Source of the DNA: Roseiarcus sp963748545
GTDB taxonomy: Bacteria; Pseudomonadota; Alphaproteobacteria; Rhizobiales; Beijerinckiaceae
Direction: 5' to 3'
Assembly (NCBI GenBank): GCA_963748545.1
Contig: CAVVJO010000035.1
Coordinates: forward strand, 552,813 to 616,812
DNA: 64,000 nt
The notes under the pieces were generated by a model, which was not told the origin of the DNA, ran no database searches, and worked only from the letters and a program-made list of their open reading frames with translations. Position 1 is the first letter of the stretch. The number at the start of each line of letters is the position of its first letter. This document shows positions 37,128-46,155 of the stretch, piece by piece. The position numbers and the translations under genes were made by a program.

Positions 37128-39023
37128 ATGAGCGGCTACAGGCAGACGTATGATCAGTGGCGCGCCGATCCGCAAGCCTTTTGGGGCGAGGCCGCTCGCG
37201 AGATTTCCTGGATCAAGGCGCCCGAGCGGATTTTCGACGCAGAAGCCGGCGTCTACGGACGATGGTTCCCCGACGCCCGGGTGAACGCTTGCTACAACGC
37301 CATCGACCGCCATGTGGAAGCGGGACGCGGCGAACAGGCGGCCATCTACTACGACAGCCCGGTGACCGGAACGAAACGGACGATTTCCTATCGGGAGTTG
37401 CTCGACGAGACCGCAGCGCTCGGCGCCGTCCTGCAAGACCTCGGGGTGGCTGCGGGCGACCGCGTCCTGATCTACATGCCGATGATCCCGGAGGCGATCA
37501 TCGGGATGCTCGCCTGCGCGCGCATCGGCGCGATTCATTCCGTGGTGTTCGGCGGCTTCGCCGCCAAGGAGGTTGCGACCCGCATCGACGACGCCGAGCC
37601 CAAGGTCATTCTGACCGCGAGCTGCGGTATCGAACCCGGACGGATCGTCGAATACAAGCCTTTGCTCGATCTGGCGATCGGCCTGTCCAAGTCGAAGCCC
37701 CAGTCCGTGATCGTGTTCCAGCGCCCCCAGATCGAGGCGCGGATGAATCCGGATCGCGACCACGACTGGAAGGCGTTGGTCGGGGCCGCCAAGGCCGCGG
37801 GCAAGCGAGCAGCCTGCGCCGATCTCGCGGCCACCGATCCGCTCTACATCCTCTACACCTCGGGAACGACGGGCGTTCCGAAGGGCGTCGTGCGCGACAT
37901 CGGCGGCTATATCGTCGCACTGAAGTGGACGATGTCGGCGATCTACAACGTCAAGCCCGGCGAGACCTACTGGTCCGCTTCCGACATCGGCTGGGTGGTC
38001 GGCCATTCTTATATCGTTTACGCGCCTCTGCTGCACGGTTGCACGACCGTCCTCTACGAGGGCAAGCCGATCGGCACGCCCGATCCGGGCGCCTTCTGGC
38101 GCGTGGTGGAGGAGTACAGGGTCGCGGCATTTTTCACGGCGCCGACTGCGCTGAGGGCCGTGCGGAAGGAAGACCCGAGAGCGGAATACCTGAAGAAATA
38201 CGACCTCAGCTCCATGCACACGCTGTATCTGGCTGGGGAGCGGGCCGACCCGGACACTGTCGAGTGGGCGGAAAAGGTTCTCGATAAGCCGGTGGTGGAC
38301 CATTGGTGGCAGACCGAGACCGGCTGGGCGATCGCGGCCAATCCGGTAGGCCTCGGCCTTCTGCCGATCAAGCCCGGCTCGCCGACGGTCCCGATGCCGG
38401 GATATCTGGTCGAGATCGTCGATGAGGCCTGTCACCCGATCCCGGTCGGCAAGATGGGATCAATCGTGATCAAGCTGCCCCTGCCGCCCGGCTGTCTGCC
38501 GACTCTGTACCGACAGGACGAGCGGATGCAGGACAGCTACCTCAAGGAATTCCCTGGCTATTACAAGACCGCCGACGCCGGGACGATTGACGAGGACGGG
38601 TATCTCACCATCCTCGGCCGCACCGACGACATCATCAATGTCGCCGGCCACCGCCTCTCCACCGGCGGCATGGAGGAAGTGATCGCCGCGCATCCGGACG
38701 TGGCCGAATGCGCCGTCCTCGGCGTCAAGGACGCCATCAAGGGCGAGCAGCCTTGCGGCTTCATCGTGCTGAAGTCCGGCGTCAGCCGGCCGAACGAGGA
38801 GATCGAGAAGGAGGTGGTGAAGCTGGTGCGCGACAAGATCGGCCCGGTCGCGGCGTTCAAGATTGCCCTCGTCGTCAACCGTCTGCCGAAGACGCGCTCA
38901 GGCAAGATCCTGCGCGGCACCATGAAGAAGATCGCCGACCACGACGCCTGGGCGACGCCGGCGACGATCGAGGACCCGAAGGTCCTGGACGAGATCAAGG
39001 AGGCCCTGGAGGCGAGGCTGTAA
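37128..39023 (+). CDS. prpE: Propionyl-CoA synthetase
   Basis: A 631-residue acetyl-CoA-synthetase-like enzyme of PrpE type: AIDRHVEAGRGEQAAIYYDS, P-loop LYILYTSGTTGVPKGVVRD, WWQTETGWAIA, and the C-terminal lysine motif PKTRSGKILRGTMKKIA. The wording RDIGGYIVALKWTM and ASDIGWVVGHSYIVYAPLL is PrpE-like rather than acetyl-specific, but acetate activity cannot be excluded. ATG at 37128 has GGGAG 9 bases upstream; the longer frame from 37041 does not look coding. It is isolated, with no methylcitrate or methylmalonyl genes adjacent. Confidence 0.9.
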   Translation: MSGYRQTYDQWRADPQAFWGEAAREISWIKAPERIFDAEAGVYGRWFPDARVNACYNAIDRHVEAGRGEQAAIYYDSPVTGTKRTISYRELLDETAALGAVLQDLGVAAGDRVLIYMPMIPEAIIGMLACARIGAIHSVVFGGFAAKEVATRIDDAEPKVILTASCGIEPGRIVEYKPLLDLAIGLSKSKPQSVIVFQRPQIEARMNPDRDHDWKALVGAAKAAGKRAACADLAATDPLYILYTSGTTGVPKGVVRDIGGYIVALKWTMSAIYNVKPGETYWSASDIGWVVGHSYIVYAPLLHGCTTVLYEGKPIGTPDPGAFWRVVEEYRVAAFFTAPTALRAVRKEDPRAEYLKKYDLSSMHTLYLAGERADPDTVEWAEKVLDKPVVDHWWQTETGWAIAANPVGLGLLPIKPGSPTVPMPGYLVEIVDEACHPIPVGKMGSIVIKLPLPPGCLPTLYRQDERMQDSYLKEFPGYYKTADAGTIDEDGYLTILGRTDDIINVAGHRLSTGGMEEVIAAHPDVAECAVLGVKDAIKGEQPCGFIVLKSGVSRPNEEIEKEVVKLVRDKIGPVAAFKIALVVNRLPKTRSGKILRGTMKKIADHDAWATPATIEDPKVLDEIKEALEARL

Positions 39024-39046
39024 GCGCGATTTCGGCGAACCCGACC

Positions 39047-39808
39047 TCAATTCTGCGGCCCGGTCGCCGAAAGTCTTTGCCTCGCCTCGTTGATCCAGCC
39101 TTTGAGCGGGGCGAGGCGCGGGCCTTGCGTCAACCCTCCGCAACCGCGGCCGTGCGGCGCCTGGGCCCAGGCCGCGAGGCCAACGGCGGTCGCGCCGTCG
39201 GCCGACCAGAGGGGTGCGCCCGAGTCGCCGGAACAGGCGCCCGCGATACGGCCCGCTGGGTCCGCCGCCCAAACGAGGACGGTCGAGGCGGGCTCCCGGA
39301 TGGCGAGGGTCACGCTGCGCAAGCGTCCGCCCGACTTCCAGTCCCCTTCGGCCGTCGAACCAAAGCCGGTCAGGATAACGGGATCGCCGACCGCAGGCCC
39401 ATCCCCGGACGCCAGCGCGGCGCCGACGAAACGCGCGTCGAGAGGGCGGGCGGTGCGAATGAGCGCGACGTCGATCGACTCGACGCGCGCCTGGACTGCA
39501 TCGGGGCGGTAGCGCGGATGGGCGAGGGCAGCCTCCACCGGAATGATGACCGGAGCGCCTGACGGATCGTGGTAGTAGACCGCCATGTCACGGACCGGTT
39601 TCAGGCAATGAGCGGCGGTCAGGAGCGTTCGGTCGTCCAGGACCAGCGCGGAGCAAAACCCCGCTTCGCCCGGACCCCGCATGAGCACCATTGCGACCCG
39701 GTCGGCGAACCGCTCGTCCGGCGCCGCGCCGACGAGCGCGCCGGCCGGCGTGGCCGCAGCCAAAAGCAGAAAAGGCGTGAGACGGAGAAAGAGGCGACTG
39801 AGACGCAT
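39047..39808 (-). CDS. Secreted trypsin-like serine protease (S1)
   Basis: A 253-residue exported protease. A signal peptide is visible (LFLRLTPFLLLAAATPAGA). The catalytic triad is complete: His in LLTAAHC, Asp in SIDVALIR and Ser in GACSGDSGAPLW. Four cysteines could form disulfides in the periplasm or outside. Substrate preference cannot be read with certainty. It is convergent with prpE and divergent from the PepSY-like gene. Confidence 0.88.
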   Translation of the reverse strand: MRLSRLFLRLTPFLLLAAATPAGALVGAAPDERFADRVAMVLMRGPGEAGFCSALVLDDRTLLTAAHCLKPVRDMAVYYHDPSGAPVIIPVEAALAHPRYRPDAVQARVESIDVALIRTARPLDARFVGAALASGDGPAVGDPVILTGFGSTAEGDWKSGGRLRSVTLAIREPASTVLVWAADPAGRIAGACSGDSGAPLWSADGATAVGLAAWAQAPHGRGCGGLTQGPRLAPLKGWINEARQRLSATGPQN

Positions 39809-39942
39809 GGCCGATCTTGCCCCGGTTTTGTCGCCCGTACAAACCTGCGCTCGCAGGTCGCTCGATCCCCGCCTCGTTCAGTTTGCATTCACACGCCAAA
39901 GCGAAGATGGTGCCCGAGTTCGGGAACAGGGGCTTCCTCGTC

Positions 39943-40371
39943 ATGGCCGCGCTCGCATTCGTCAGTCGCGCCGCGGTCGTTTGTCTCGCCATGACCGGCG
40001 TCGCCGCGCGCGCGGCGGAGGCCGAAATCCACGGAGCGTCCGCCAAGCTCGTCTGCTTGAATGCAGCGGACACGCGGGACCAGGTGAAGGCGCACAAGCT
40101 GCTCGAGCCCTACGCGGCGCTGAAGTTCGCAGCCCAGCAGCGCAAAGCGGAAGCCTTGTCGGCCAAGCTCTGCGTCAACGGCGACGACTTTGTTTATGCG
40201 ATAACGCTTCTGCACCACGACGGCCGATTGATCCACGTCCAGGTGGATGCGGGGACCGGCAAGCTGATCGCGCGGCCTCCGCGCGAAACGAAGGACGCAA
40301 AAGACACGCACGATGGGCATGAGCAACCCGCCCATGAGCAGCCGGTTCATGAGCAATCCCCTAAAGACTGA
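39943..40371 (+). CDS. Small periplasmic PepSY-like protein
   Basis: A 142-residue protein with a signal peptide (SRAAVVCLAMTGVAARA) followed by a mature region with YAITLLHHDGRLIHVQVDAG and TGKLIARPP, the end of a PepSY-type fold. The tail is His/Glu/Pro-rich (HEQPAHEQPVHEQSP), a short repeat that could bind metal. ATG 39943 gives the best signal peptide; 39907 is possible. It lies 26 bases before an OmpR-type regulator, an arrangement typical of PepSY protein/two-component operons. Confidence 0.7.
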   Translation: MAALAFVSRAAVVCLAMTGVAARAAEAEIHGASAKLVCLNAADTRDQVKAHKLLEPYAALKFAAQQRKAEALSAKLCVNGDDFVYAITLLHHDGRLIHVQVDAGTGKLIARPPRETKDAKDTHDGHEQPAHEQPVHEQSPKD

Positions 40372-40397
40372 CTAGGCGAGAGAGAAGAGTCCCCCGC

Positions 40398-41078
40398 ATG
40401 CGCCTGCTGGTTGTCGAAGACGATCGCGATCTCAACCGTCAGATTTCCTCGGCGCTCGAAGCCGCCGGCTACGCGGTCGACCGCGCTTTTGATGGAGAGG
40501 AAGGCTGGTTCCAGGGCGACACCGAGCCATATGACGCAGTCGTGCTCGACATCGGCCTGCCCAAGCGCGACGGCATCTCGGTCCTCGAGGCCTGGCGCAA
40601 GGCGGGACGAACCATGCCGGTGCTGATCCTGACCGCGCGCGACCGCTGGAGCGACAAGGTTCAGGGCATCGACGCCGGCGCGGACGATTACGTGGCCAAG
40701 CCCTTTCATATGGAGGAGGTGCTCGCCCGCATGCGGGCTCTGCTTCGCCGCGCCGCCGGGCACGCCTCCAGCGACCTCGTGGTGGGTCCGGTGCGGCTCG
40801 ATGCGCGGGCCGGACGGGTCACGGTCAACGGCCAGCCGGTCAAGCTGACCAGTCACGAGTATCGGCTGTTATCCTACCTGATGCATCATGCGGGCCGCAT
40901 CATTTCGCGCACCGAGATCGTCGAGCACCTCTACGAGCAGGACTTCGACCGCGACTCCAATACGATCGAGGTTTTCATAGGCCGGCTGCGCAAGAAGCTC
41001 GGCGTCGACATCATCAAGACCGCGCGCGGTCTCGGCTACATCGTCGGGGTCGACGAGCCGACGCCTGCGACCCGGTAG
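40398..41078 (+). CDS. OmpR/PhoB-family response regulator
   Basis: A 226-residue two-domain regulator: receiver with acidic pocket VVEDDRDLN, phospho-acceptor Asp in VVLDIGLPKRDG and lysine in ADDYVAKPF, then a winged-helix DNA-binding domain (LTSHEYRLLSYLMHHAGRII, NTIEVFIGRLRKKL). It resembles QseB/TctD/PmrA-type regulators. The usual histidine kinase gene would follow, but the next gene is ispA on the other strand, so the regulator is orphaned here. The PepSY-like gene upstream is probably co-transcribed. Confidence 0.9.
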   Translation: MRLLVVEDDRDLNRQISSALEAAGYAVDRAFDGEEGWFQGDTEPYDAVVLDIGLPKRDGISVLEAWRKAGRTMPVLILTARDRWSDKVQGIDAGADDYVAKPFHMEEVLARMRALLRRAAGHASSDLVVGPVRLDARAGRVTVNGQPVKLTSHEYRLLSYLMHHAGRIISRTEIVEHLYEQDFDRDSNTIEVFIGRLRKKLGVDIIKTARGLGYIVGVDEPTPATR

Positions 41079-41089
41079 AGGCCGGCGGG

Positions 41090-42011
41090 TCAGCTCTTCC
41101 GCGCTGCGACAAAATCCGCCGTCGCCCTCAGGACGTCGCCGCTTTCGCCGAGGCCGGCGGCGTCGACCGCCGCCTTAGCTTTCGCGACCAGAGCGGCGAG
41201 TTCCCGGCGCGCCCCCTCGAGTCCCAGCGCCGCGACGAGCGTCGCCTTGTGACGGTCGGCGTCCTTGCCCGCGCGCTTGCCGAGCGTCGCCGTGTCGCCT
41301 TCGGCGTCAAGCAGGTCGTCGGCGATCTGGAACGCCGCGCCGATCGCCGCGCCGTAGCCCGAAAGCGCGGCGAAAGCCGATGGTCTGGCCTCGCCAAGCC
41401 GCGCGCCCGCCTCGACGCTGAAACGGATGAGCGCGCCGGTCTTCATCGCTTGCAAGCGCGCGATGTCTTCGATGGACAGCGGCGACGACGACGTCTCGGC
41501 GGCGATATCGAGCATCTGACCGCCGACCATGCCGGCCAGACCCGCCGCGCGAGCGAGACCGGCGCACAGCGCAGCTCGGGCGGCGGCGTTCGCGTCCGTG
41601 TGCGGATCGGCCAGAATCTCGAAGGCGAGCGTCTGAAGCGCATCGCCTGCGAGGATCGCCGTCGCCTCGCCGAAGAACTCGATGGGCGGTCGGGCGGCCG
41701 CGCCTCAAGTCGTCATCGTCCATCGCCGGCAGATCGTCGTGGATCAGCGAGTAAGCGTGCAAGCACTCGACCGCCGCGGCGGCGCGGACTGGGCCTCTGT
41801 CGCTGCGTCCCAGCGCGCGCGCGGTCTCGATGACCAGGAACGCCCGCAGTCGCTTGCCGCCGCCCAGAGTCGAATAGCGCATCGCCTCCACGAGCCGGTT
41901 GGGCCGCACAGGCTCGTCAGGGCTCGCCTCGAAAGCGAGCGCCGCCTCGAGTTCTCCCTCCACCGCCGTCGCGGCGGCCGCAAGCCGCGCCTGGAACGTC
42001 GCCTGGTCCAT
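41090..42011 (-). CDS. ispA: Polyprenyl (farnesyl) diphosphate synthase (one frame break)
   Basis: A trans-prenyltransferase with the first aspartate-rich motif in LIHDDLPAMDDDDLRRGRP and the second in FQIADDLLDAEGD, plus GGGKRLRAFLV and GQMLDIAAE. It condenses IPP with allylic diphosphates in the isoprenoid pathway. The frame breaks at 41675-41680: the coding strand has CGAGTTCTTC, and CGAGTCTTC gives PTAHRVFGEATAILAGDAL across the join. Length 922 bp is 3n+1, one inserted T. Since the enzyme is normally essential, sequence error is likelier than decay. FARM context fits farnesyl or geranylgeranyl synthase; the chain length is not certain. Confidence 0.85.
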
Positions 42012-42016
42012 CGAAG

Positions 42017-42972
42017 CTAGACGCCGTAATCCGCGGGGTCGAAGACGCGTTTGGTCGAGCAAAACTCGCAGGTCACGCCGATCATCCCGTCATCGCCGAT
42101 CATGTGCCTGACCTCTTCCGGCGGAAAGCTGCGCAGCATGGCGTCCACCCCTTCGGCCGAGCAGCGGCAGACGGCGGCCAGAGGGTTTGGCGCGAACACG
42201 CGCACGCCGCGCTCGTTGAACAGCCGGTAGAGCAGCCGTTCGGCCGACAGCGTGGGATCGATGAGTTCATGCGGTTCGGTCGTCGACGCCAGCGCTTGAG
42301 CTTCGGTCCAGGCGTCGTCCTCGTCGACCGTGTGCGGTTCGATCCCCGCTGGGGCGTCCCCAGGGTGGAAGTCGGCGCGACGCCCCGGTCCGGCGGTGGG
42401 AAGATACTGCACGATCAGTCCGCCGGCCCGCCAGGACCGGCCTTCCGGCGTAACCGTCTCGCCGACCGCCAGCCGCACGAGGGTGGGGATTTGCTCGGAA
42501 CGCTCGAAATAGTGATGCGCCGCGTCCTCCAGGCCCTGGTTTTCCAAGGCGACGACGCCTTGATAGCGTGTCAGATCGCTGCCGGGATCGATGGTGAAGG
42601 CGAGATGGCCGCGACCGAGCAGATCTCCGCCCGATCCCGCGCGCTCAACTCTCTGGGCGTCGAATCGCGCCAAGGCGCGAAAATTCGACGGCGCGTCGAA
42701 GTCGACGAGCAGCATCGAGACCGGCCCGTCGCTCTTGGTCTGCAACTGGAAGCGTCCTTCGAGTTTCAGCGTCGAGCCGAGCAGCGCCGCGAGCGTCACC
42801 GCCTCAGCGACGAGTTCGAAACCGGCTCAGGATAAGCATGGCGCTTGAGCAGATAATCGATCGCAGGCCCAAGCCGCACCAGCCGGCCCCGCGTGCTCAG
42901 CGCCTCGACCGCGAACGGCAGCACGATGTCGTCGACGGCTTTGGACGAGGCCGCACGCTCCCGAGCGGTCAT
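42017..42972 (-). CDS. hslO: Redox-regulated chaperone Hsp33 (one frame break)
   Basis: The C-terminal zinc/redox centre is intact: CRC in AVCRCSAEG and CEFC in GVTCEFCSTKRVFD, four cysteines that release zinc on oxidation and activate the holdase. The N-terminus, DDIVLPFAVEALSTRGRLVR from 42972, is in another frame and joins at LVAEAVTLAALLGSTLKLEG near 42815-42820. One missing C (AACTCGTC for AACCTCGTC) restores it; 956 bp is 3n+2. About 318 residues expected. Its ATG overlaps the argF stop (ATGA), so it belongs to the argD-argF operon, as in several Hyphomicrobiales. Confidence 0.87.
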
Positions 42973-43910
42973 GGATCGACCCCGAGGCACCAGGCGAGTA
43001 CGCCCTTCTGCGCATGCAGGCGATTTTCGGCTTCGTCCCATACCGCGGACTGCGGGCCGTCGATCACCTCATCGGTCACTTCCTCGCCGCGATGGGCCGG
43101 CAGGCAGTGCATGAAAATCGCGTCTGGGGCGGCGCCCCGCATGAGGCCGCCATTGACCTGATACGGCTGAAGCAGATTGTGCCGGCGCCCTTCATCCTCG
43201 TCGCCCATGGAGACCCAGCAGTCGGAAACGACCGCCGACGCGTCCTGGACGGCCGCCTTCGGGTCCTCGCCAAGGCGGATATGGGCGCCCGCCGCCCGGG
43301 CGGCGGCAAGCCGGTCGGCCGACGGCTGCAACGCGCGCGGACACGCGATGTCGAGCGTGAAGTCGAAGCGCGCGGAAGCGTCAATCCAGGACGACAACAC
43401 GTTGTTGTAATCTCCGCTCCACGCGATCTTGCGGCCGCGGATCGGTCCTCTCCATTCCTCGAAGGTCAGGATATCGGCCATGACCTGGCAGGGATGCGAC
43501 TGCTTCGTCAGCCCGTTGATCACCGGCACGCTCGCTTGCGCGGCCATCTCGAACAGGTCCTCCTGGCTCAAGATGCGGGCGACGATCGCCTCGACATAAC
43601 GGGAGAGGACGCGGGCGGTGTCGGCGATGGTCTCGCCGCGGCCCAGTTGCATTTCGGCGCCCGTCAGCATGATGGTTTCCCCGCCGAGTTCCCGCATGCC
43701 GACGTCGAACGAGACGCGCGTACGGGTCGACGGACGGTCGAAGATCATCGCCAAGGTCTTGCCGGCAAGCGGACGCCACGCGGAGGGAACGCCCTTGATC
43801 CGCTTCCGCTTGATCCGGCCGGAGATGTCGAGGATCCGGCTAAGCTCGCCTGTCGACAGGTCGAGCAGATTGAGAAAATGCCGCGGGGGCGCGTGGACGA
43901 CTGCGTTCAT
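42969..43910 (-). CDS. argF: Ornithine carbamoyltransferase
   Basis: A 313-residue enzyme making citrulline from ornithine and carbamoyl phosphate. The carbamoyl-phosphate motif FDRPSTRTRVSFD, NGLTKQSHPCQVMAD (substrate loop) and MHCLPAHRGEEV (ornithine/active-site cysteine) are all present. ATG at 43910 sits 8 bases after the argD stop. Second gene of argD-argF-hslO. Confidence 0.96.
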   Translation of the reverse strand: MNAVVHAPPRHFLNLLDLSTGELSRILDISGRIKRKRIKGVPSAWRPLAGKTLAMIFDRPSTRTRVSFDVGMRELGGETIMLTGAEMQLGRGETIADTARVLSRYVEAIVARILSQEDLFEMAAQASVPVINGLTKQSHPCQVMADILTFEEWRGPIRGRKIAWSGDYNNVLSSWIDASARFDFTLDIACPRALQPSADRLAAARAAGAHIRLGEDPKAAVQDASAVVSDCWVSMGDEDEGRRHNLLQPYQVNGGLMRGAAPDAIFMHCLPAHRGEEVTDEVIDGPQSAVWDEAENRLHAQKGVLAWCLGVDP

Positions 43911-43918
43911 GCGACGGG

Positions 43919-45127
43919 TCAATTGATCGCGACGGCAAGGCGTTCCTCGACCGCGGCGCAAGCGGCGTCGAGCCGCCGGACGCCTTCGGCGATCTCCTCT
44001 GCGGAGACGACGAGCGGCGGGATGATCCGCACGACGTTGTCGCCTGCGGGAATGAGCAACAGCTTCTCCGCAAGACACGCCGTGGCGAAATCGCCCGGAG
44101 GGACCTTGAGTTTCAGGCCGACCATCAAGCCCTCGCCGCGCACCTCCTCGATGACCCTTGCGTGCCGGTCCTTGAGTTCGGCGAGCCGCTGCCGGAGCAA
44201 GAGGCCGTGCTCGGCGACGCGCTCGAGGAATCCTGGCGCAAGCACAATATCGAGCGTGGCGTTGCCGATCGCCATCGCCAGCGGATTGCCGCCGAACGTC
44301 GTGCCGTGGACGCCGACGGTGAGGCCCCGCGCCGCATCGGCGGTGGCGAGGCATGCGGACATCGGAAACCCCCCTCCGATGCCTTTGGCGGAGGTCAGAA
44401 TGTCCGGATGAACGCCCGTGAGCTCATAGGCGAAGAATCGTCCCGTGCGGCCCACGCCGGTCTGAACCTCGTCGAAGATCAGCAGAAGTTCGCGCCGGTC
44501 GCAGATTTCGCGCAAGCCCCGGAGGAAGGCCGTCGCGATCACCCGCACGCCGCCCTCGCCCTGGATCGGCTCGATCAGGATGGCGGCGGTTTCCGGTCCG
44601 ATCGCGGCCTCGACCGCTTCCAGATCCCCGATGGGAATCTGGTCGAAGCCCTCGACCTTGGGACCGAAGCCTTCCAGGTATTTCTTTTGGCCGCCCGCGG
44701 CGATGGTCGCGAGCGTCCGCCCATGGAACGCGCCTTCGAAGGTCAGCACCCGATAGCGCTCGGGATGGCCTCCGACCCACTGGCGCCGGCGCGCCATCTT
44801 GATCGCCGCTTCGTTCGCCTCCGCGCCGGAATTGGTGAAGAATACGAGGTCGGCGAAGGTCGCGTCGACGAGACGCCGGGCAAACCGCTCGCCCTCGGGG
44901 TTCTGATAGAGGTTCGAGACGTGCCAGAGCTTCGAGCCCTGGCTGACCAGCGCATCGACCATATGGGGATGGGCGTGTCCCACGGAACTCACGGCGATTC
45001 CGGCCCCGAAGTCGAGATAGCGATCGCCGTCGGTCGAGATCAGCCAGCATCCCTCGCCACGCTCGAAGGCGACGTTTGCGCGCGCATAAGTCGGAACGAT
45101 CGCAGAGGTCGCCTGAACGGAATCCAC
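43919..45127 (-). CDS. argD: Acetylornithine aminotransferase
   Basis: A 402-residue class III PLP aminotransferase. The PLP region includes FTNSGAEANEAAIKMAR, LLIFDEVQTGVGRTG and the Schiff-base lysine in TSAKGIGGGFPMSA. It makes N-acetylornithine and may also serve in lysine synthesis (succinyldiaminopimelate). GTG at 45127 is chosen because GAGGAG lies 8 bases upstream; a longer frame from 45223 runs through the terminator-like leader and starts upstream of the predicted transcript. First gene of the operon. Confidence 0.94.
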   Translation of the reverse strand: MDSVQATSAIVPTYARANVAFERGEGCWLISTDGDRYLDFGAGIAVSSVGHAHPHMVDALVSQGSKLWHVSNLYQNPEGERFARRLVDATFADLVFFTNSGAEANEAAIKMARRRQWVGGHPERYRVLTFEGAFHGRTLATIAAGGQKKYLEGFGPKVEGFDQIPIGDLEAVEAAIGPETAAILIEPIQGEGGVRVIATAFLRGLREICDRRELLLIFDEVQTGVGRTGRFFAYELTGVHPDILTSAKGIGGGFPMSACLATADAARGLTVGVHGTTFGGNPLAMAIGNATLDIVLAPGFLERVAEHGLLLRQRLAELKDRHARVIEEVRGEGLMVGLKLKVPPGDFATACLAEKLLLIPAGDNVVRIIPPLVVSAEEIAEGVRRLDAACAAVEERLAVAIN

Positions 45128-45178
45128 GTTACGAACTCCTCGTCCTGTCTCGTCGCTGGAGCGGCTCGGTCCGCCCGC

Positions 45179-45209
45179 AAAATAAAAACGCCGCCCCCGC
45201 TGGGGCGGC
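45179..45209 (-). terminator. Intrinsic terminator in the argD leader (possible attenuator)
   Basis: On the minus strand a perfect GCCGCCCC-AGCG-GGGGCGGC hairpin (45190-45209) is followed by GTTTTTATTTT, a textbook Rho-independent terminator. It lies between the predicted promoter (45225-45254) and the argD start (45127), with no minus-strand gene upstream to terminate. It may therefore control read-through into the arginine operon. Confidence 0.65.
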
Positions 45210-45224
45210 CGCCGACACCGCATA

Positions 45225-45254
45225 AATATAGCGGCAGCGCCCGGATTTGGTCAA
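45225..45254 (-). promoter_or_regulatory. Predicted sigma-70 promoter of argD-argF-hslO
   Basis: Minus strand TTGACC (45254-45249), an 18-base spacer, then TATATT (45230-45225). Transcription would start near 45218, so the leader is about 90 bases and begins almost directly with the terminator-like hairpin. No start site is mapped. Confidence 0.55.
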
Positions 45255-45323
45255 ATGACCATCGATCGCGTCGAAAACTTCACTCGCCCTCAAGCCCGGT
45301 CCAGCGGGGGCTAAGGCATTGAC

Positions 45324-45430
45324 CCGACTCAGGCAATCGCGCGCGTCGAGGCGCCGACGCTCGGCTCTGGTGTCAAGACCTGTTGAAAAGCCGGGCGTCG
45401 CAGGCGCCCCGACTCTTGCGCGCGATTCAA
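45324..45430 (+). promoter_or_regulatory. GANTC cluster upstream of gcrA
   Basis: GACTC at 45326-45330, GACTC at 45411-45415 and GATTC at 45424-45428 are CcrM-type methylation sites within 270 bases of the gcrA start. The last two are 13 bases apart, within a stretch that could hold the gcrA promoter. The rest of the 45128-45593 gap holds the argD promoter and terminator and no gene. About 1.5 sites would be expected by chance in this length. Confidence 0.4.
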
Positions 45431-45593
45431 CGACTAGTGTAGCGTTCTGCTCGATGGCCACGAGATATCGTGGTGATGGCTTCAAAAAGCGTGGCGGTTC
45501 GCGTTTCGCCCGACGTCGTGGGTCGTCTGGCGCCGGCGCCGGATTTTGTGAAGGGCCGGAAATTTGACAATGATATTGACGAACGAGGCGACG

Positions 45594-46136
45594 ATGTCTT
45601 GGACGGACGAACGAGTGGAATTGCTTCGGCAGGCCTGGATGGACGGTAAGAGCGCCAGCCAGATCGCGAGCCTCCTCGGTCATGGGCTGACGCGCAACGC
45701 CGTGATCGGGAAAGTTCACCGCCTTGGCCTCGCGGGCCGGGCAAAATCCGCGAGCCCGGCGGGGGGGCACGCGTCGTCGTCCCAGGCTCAGCACAACAGC
45801 CGGGCGGCCGCTGCGCCGCGGGTCGCTCCTACGTCCGCTGCGCGGATGGTTCGCGGAGCGACCGCGCTCGCGATCCAACCGCAGCAGCTGACCGAGACAC
45901 GGCCGCAGGAGGTCGAAAGCGTTGTGCTTCCGATGTCGGTCAGAGTCACCATCGTCGAGTTGAAGGAAGCCATGTGCCGCTGGCCGCTCGGCGACCCGAC
46001 AAGCGCGGAGTTTCGCTATTGCGGCTCGCAGACCCATGCCGGACCTTACTGCGCCTATCACGGCGGCCTCGCCTATCAGCCGAGCGACGCGCGCCGGCGT
46101 GAACGGGACCGCGAACGCCGGCTTGCGCTGCGGTGA
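45594..46136 (+). CDS. gcrA: Cell-cycle regulator GcrA
   Basis: A 180-residue protein with the diagnostic N-terminus MSWTDERVELLRQAWMDG followed by ASQIASLLG and TRNAVIGKVHRLGL, a helix-turn-helix that reads CcrM-methylated GANTC sites, and the conserved C-terminal sigma70-contacting region with CRWPLGDPTSAEFRYCG and PYCAYHGGLAYQP. GcrA is an alphaproteobacterial co-activator of cell-cycle genes. ATG 45594 gives the canonical start; ten more upstream residues in frame are not conserved-looking. Three GANTC sites lie in the 466-bp upstream region. Confidence 0.95.
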   Translation: MSWTDERVELLRQAWMDGKSASQIASLLGHGLTRNAVIGKVHRLGLAGRAKSASPAGGHASSSQAQHNSRAAAAPRVAPTSAARMVRGATALAIQPQQLTETRPQEVESVVLPMSVRVTIVELKEAMCRWPLGDPTSAEFRYCGSQTHAGPYCAYHGGLAYQPSDARRRERDRERRLALR

Positions 46137-46155
46137 CCGCGCCGCTCGAGCGGCG

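Noticed and set aside
45128..45223. An arginine-rich reading frame (MRCRRPPQRGRRFYF) fused ahead of argD, tempting as an arginine leader peptide
   Set aside because: Its ATG lies upstream of the predicted transcript start, it has no stop before argD, and Arg codons follow automatically from the GC-rich hairpin. The terminator itself was kept as a finding.
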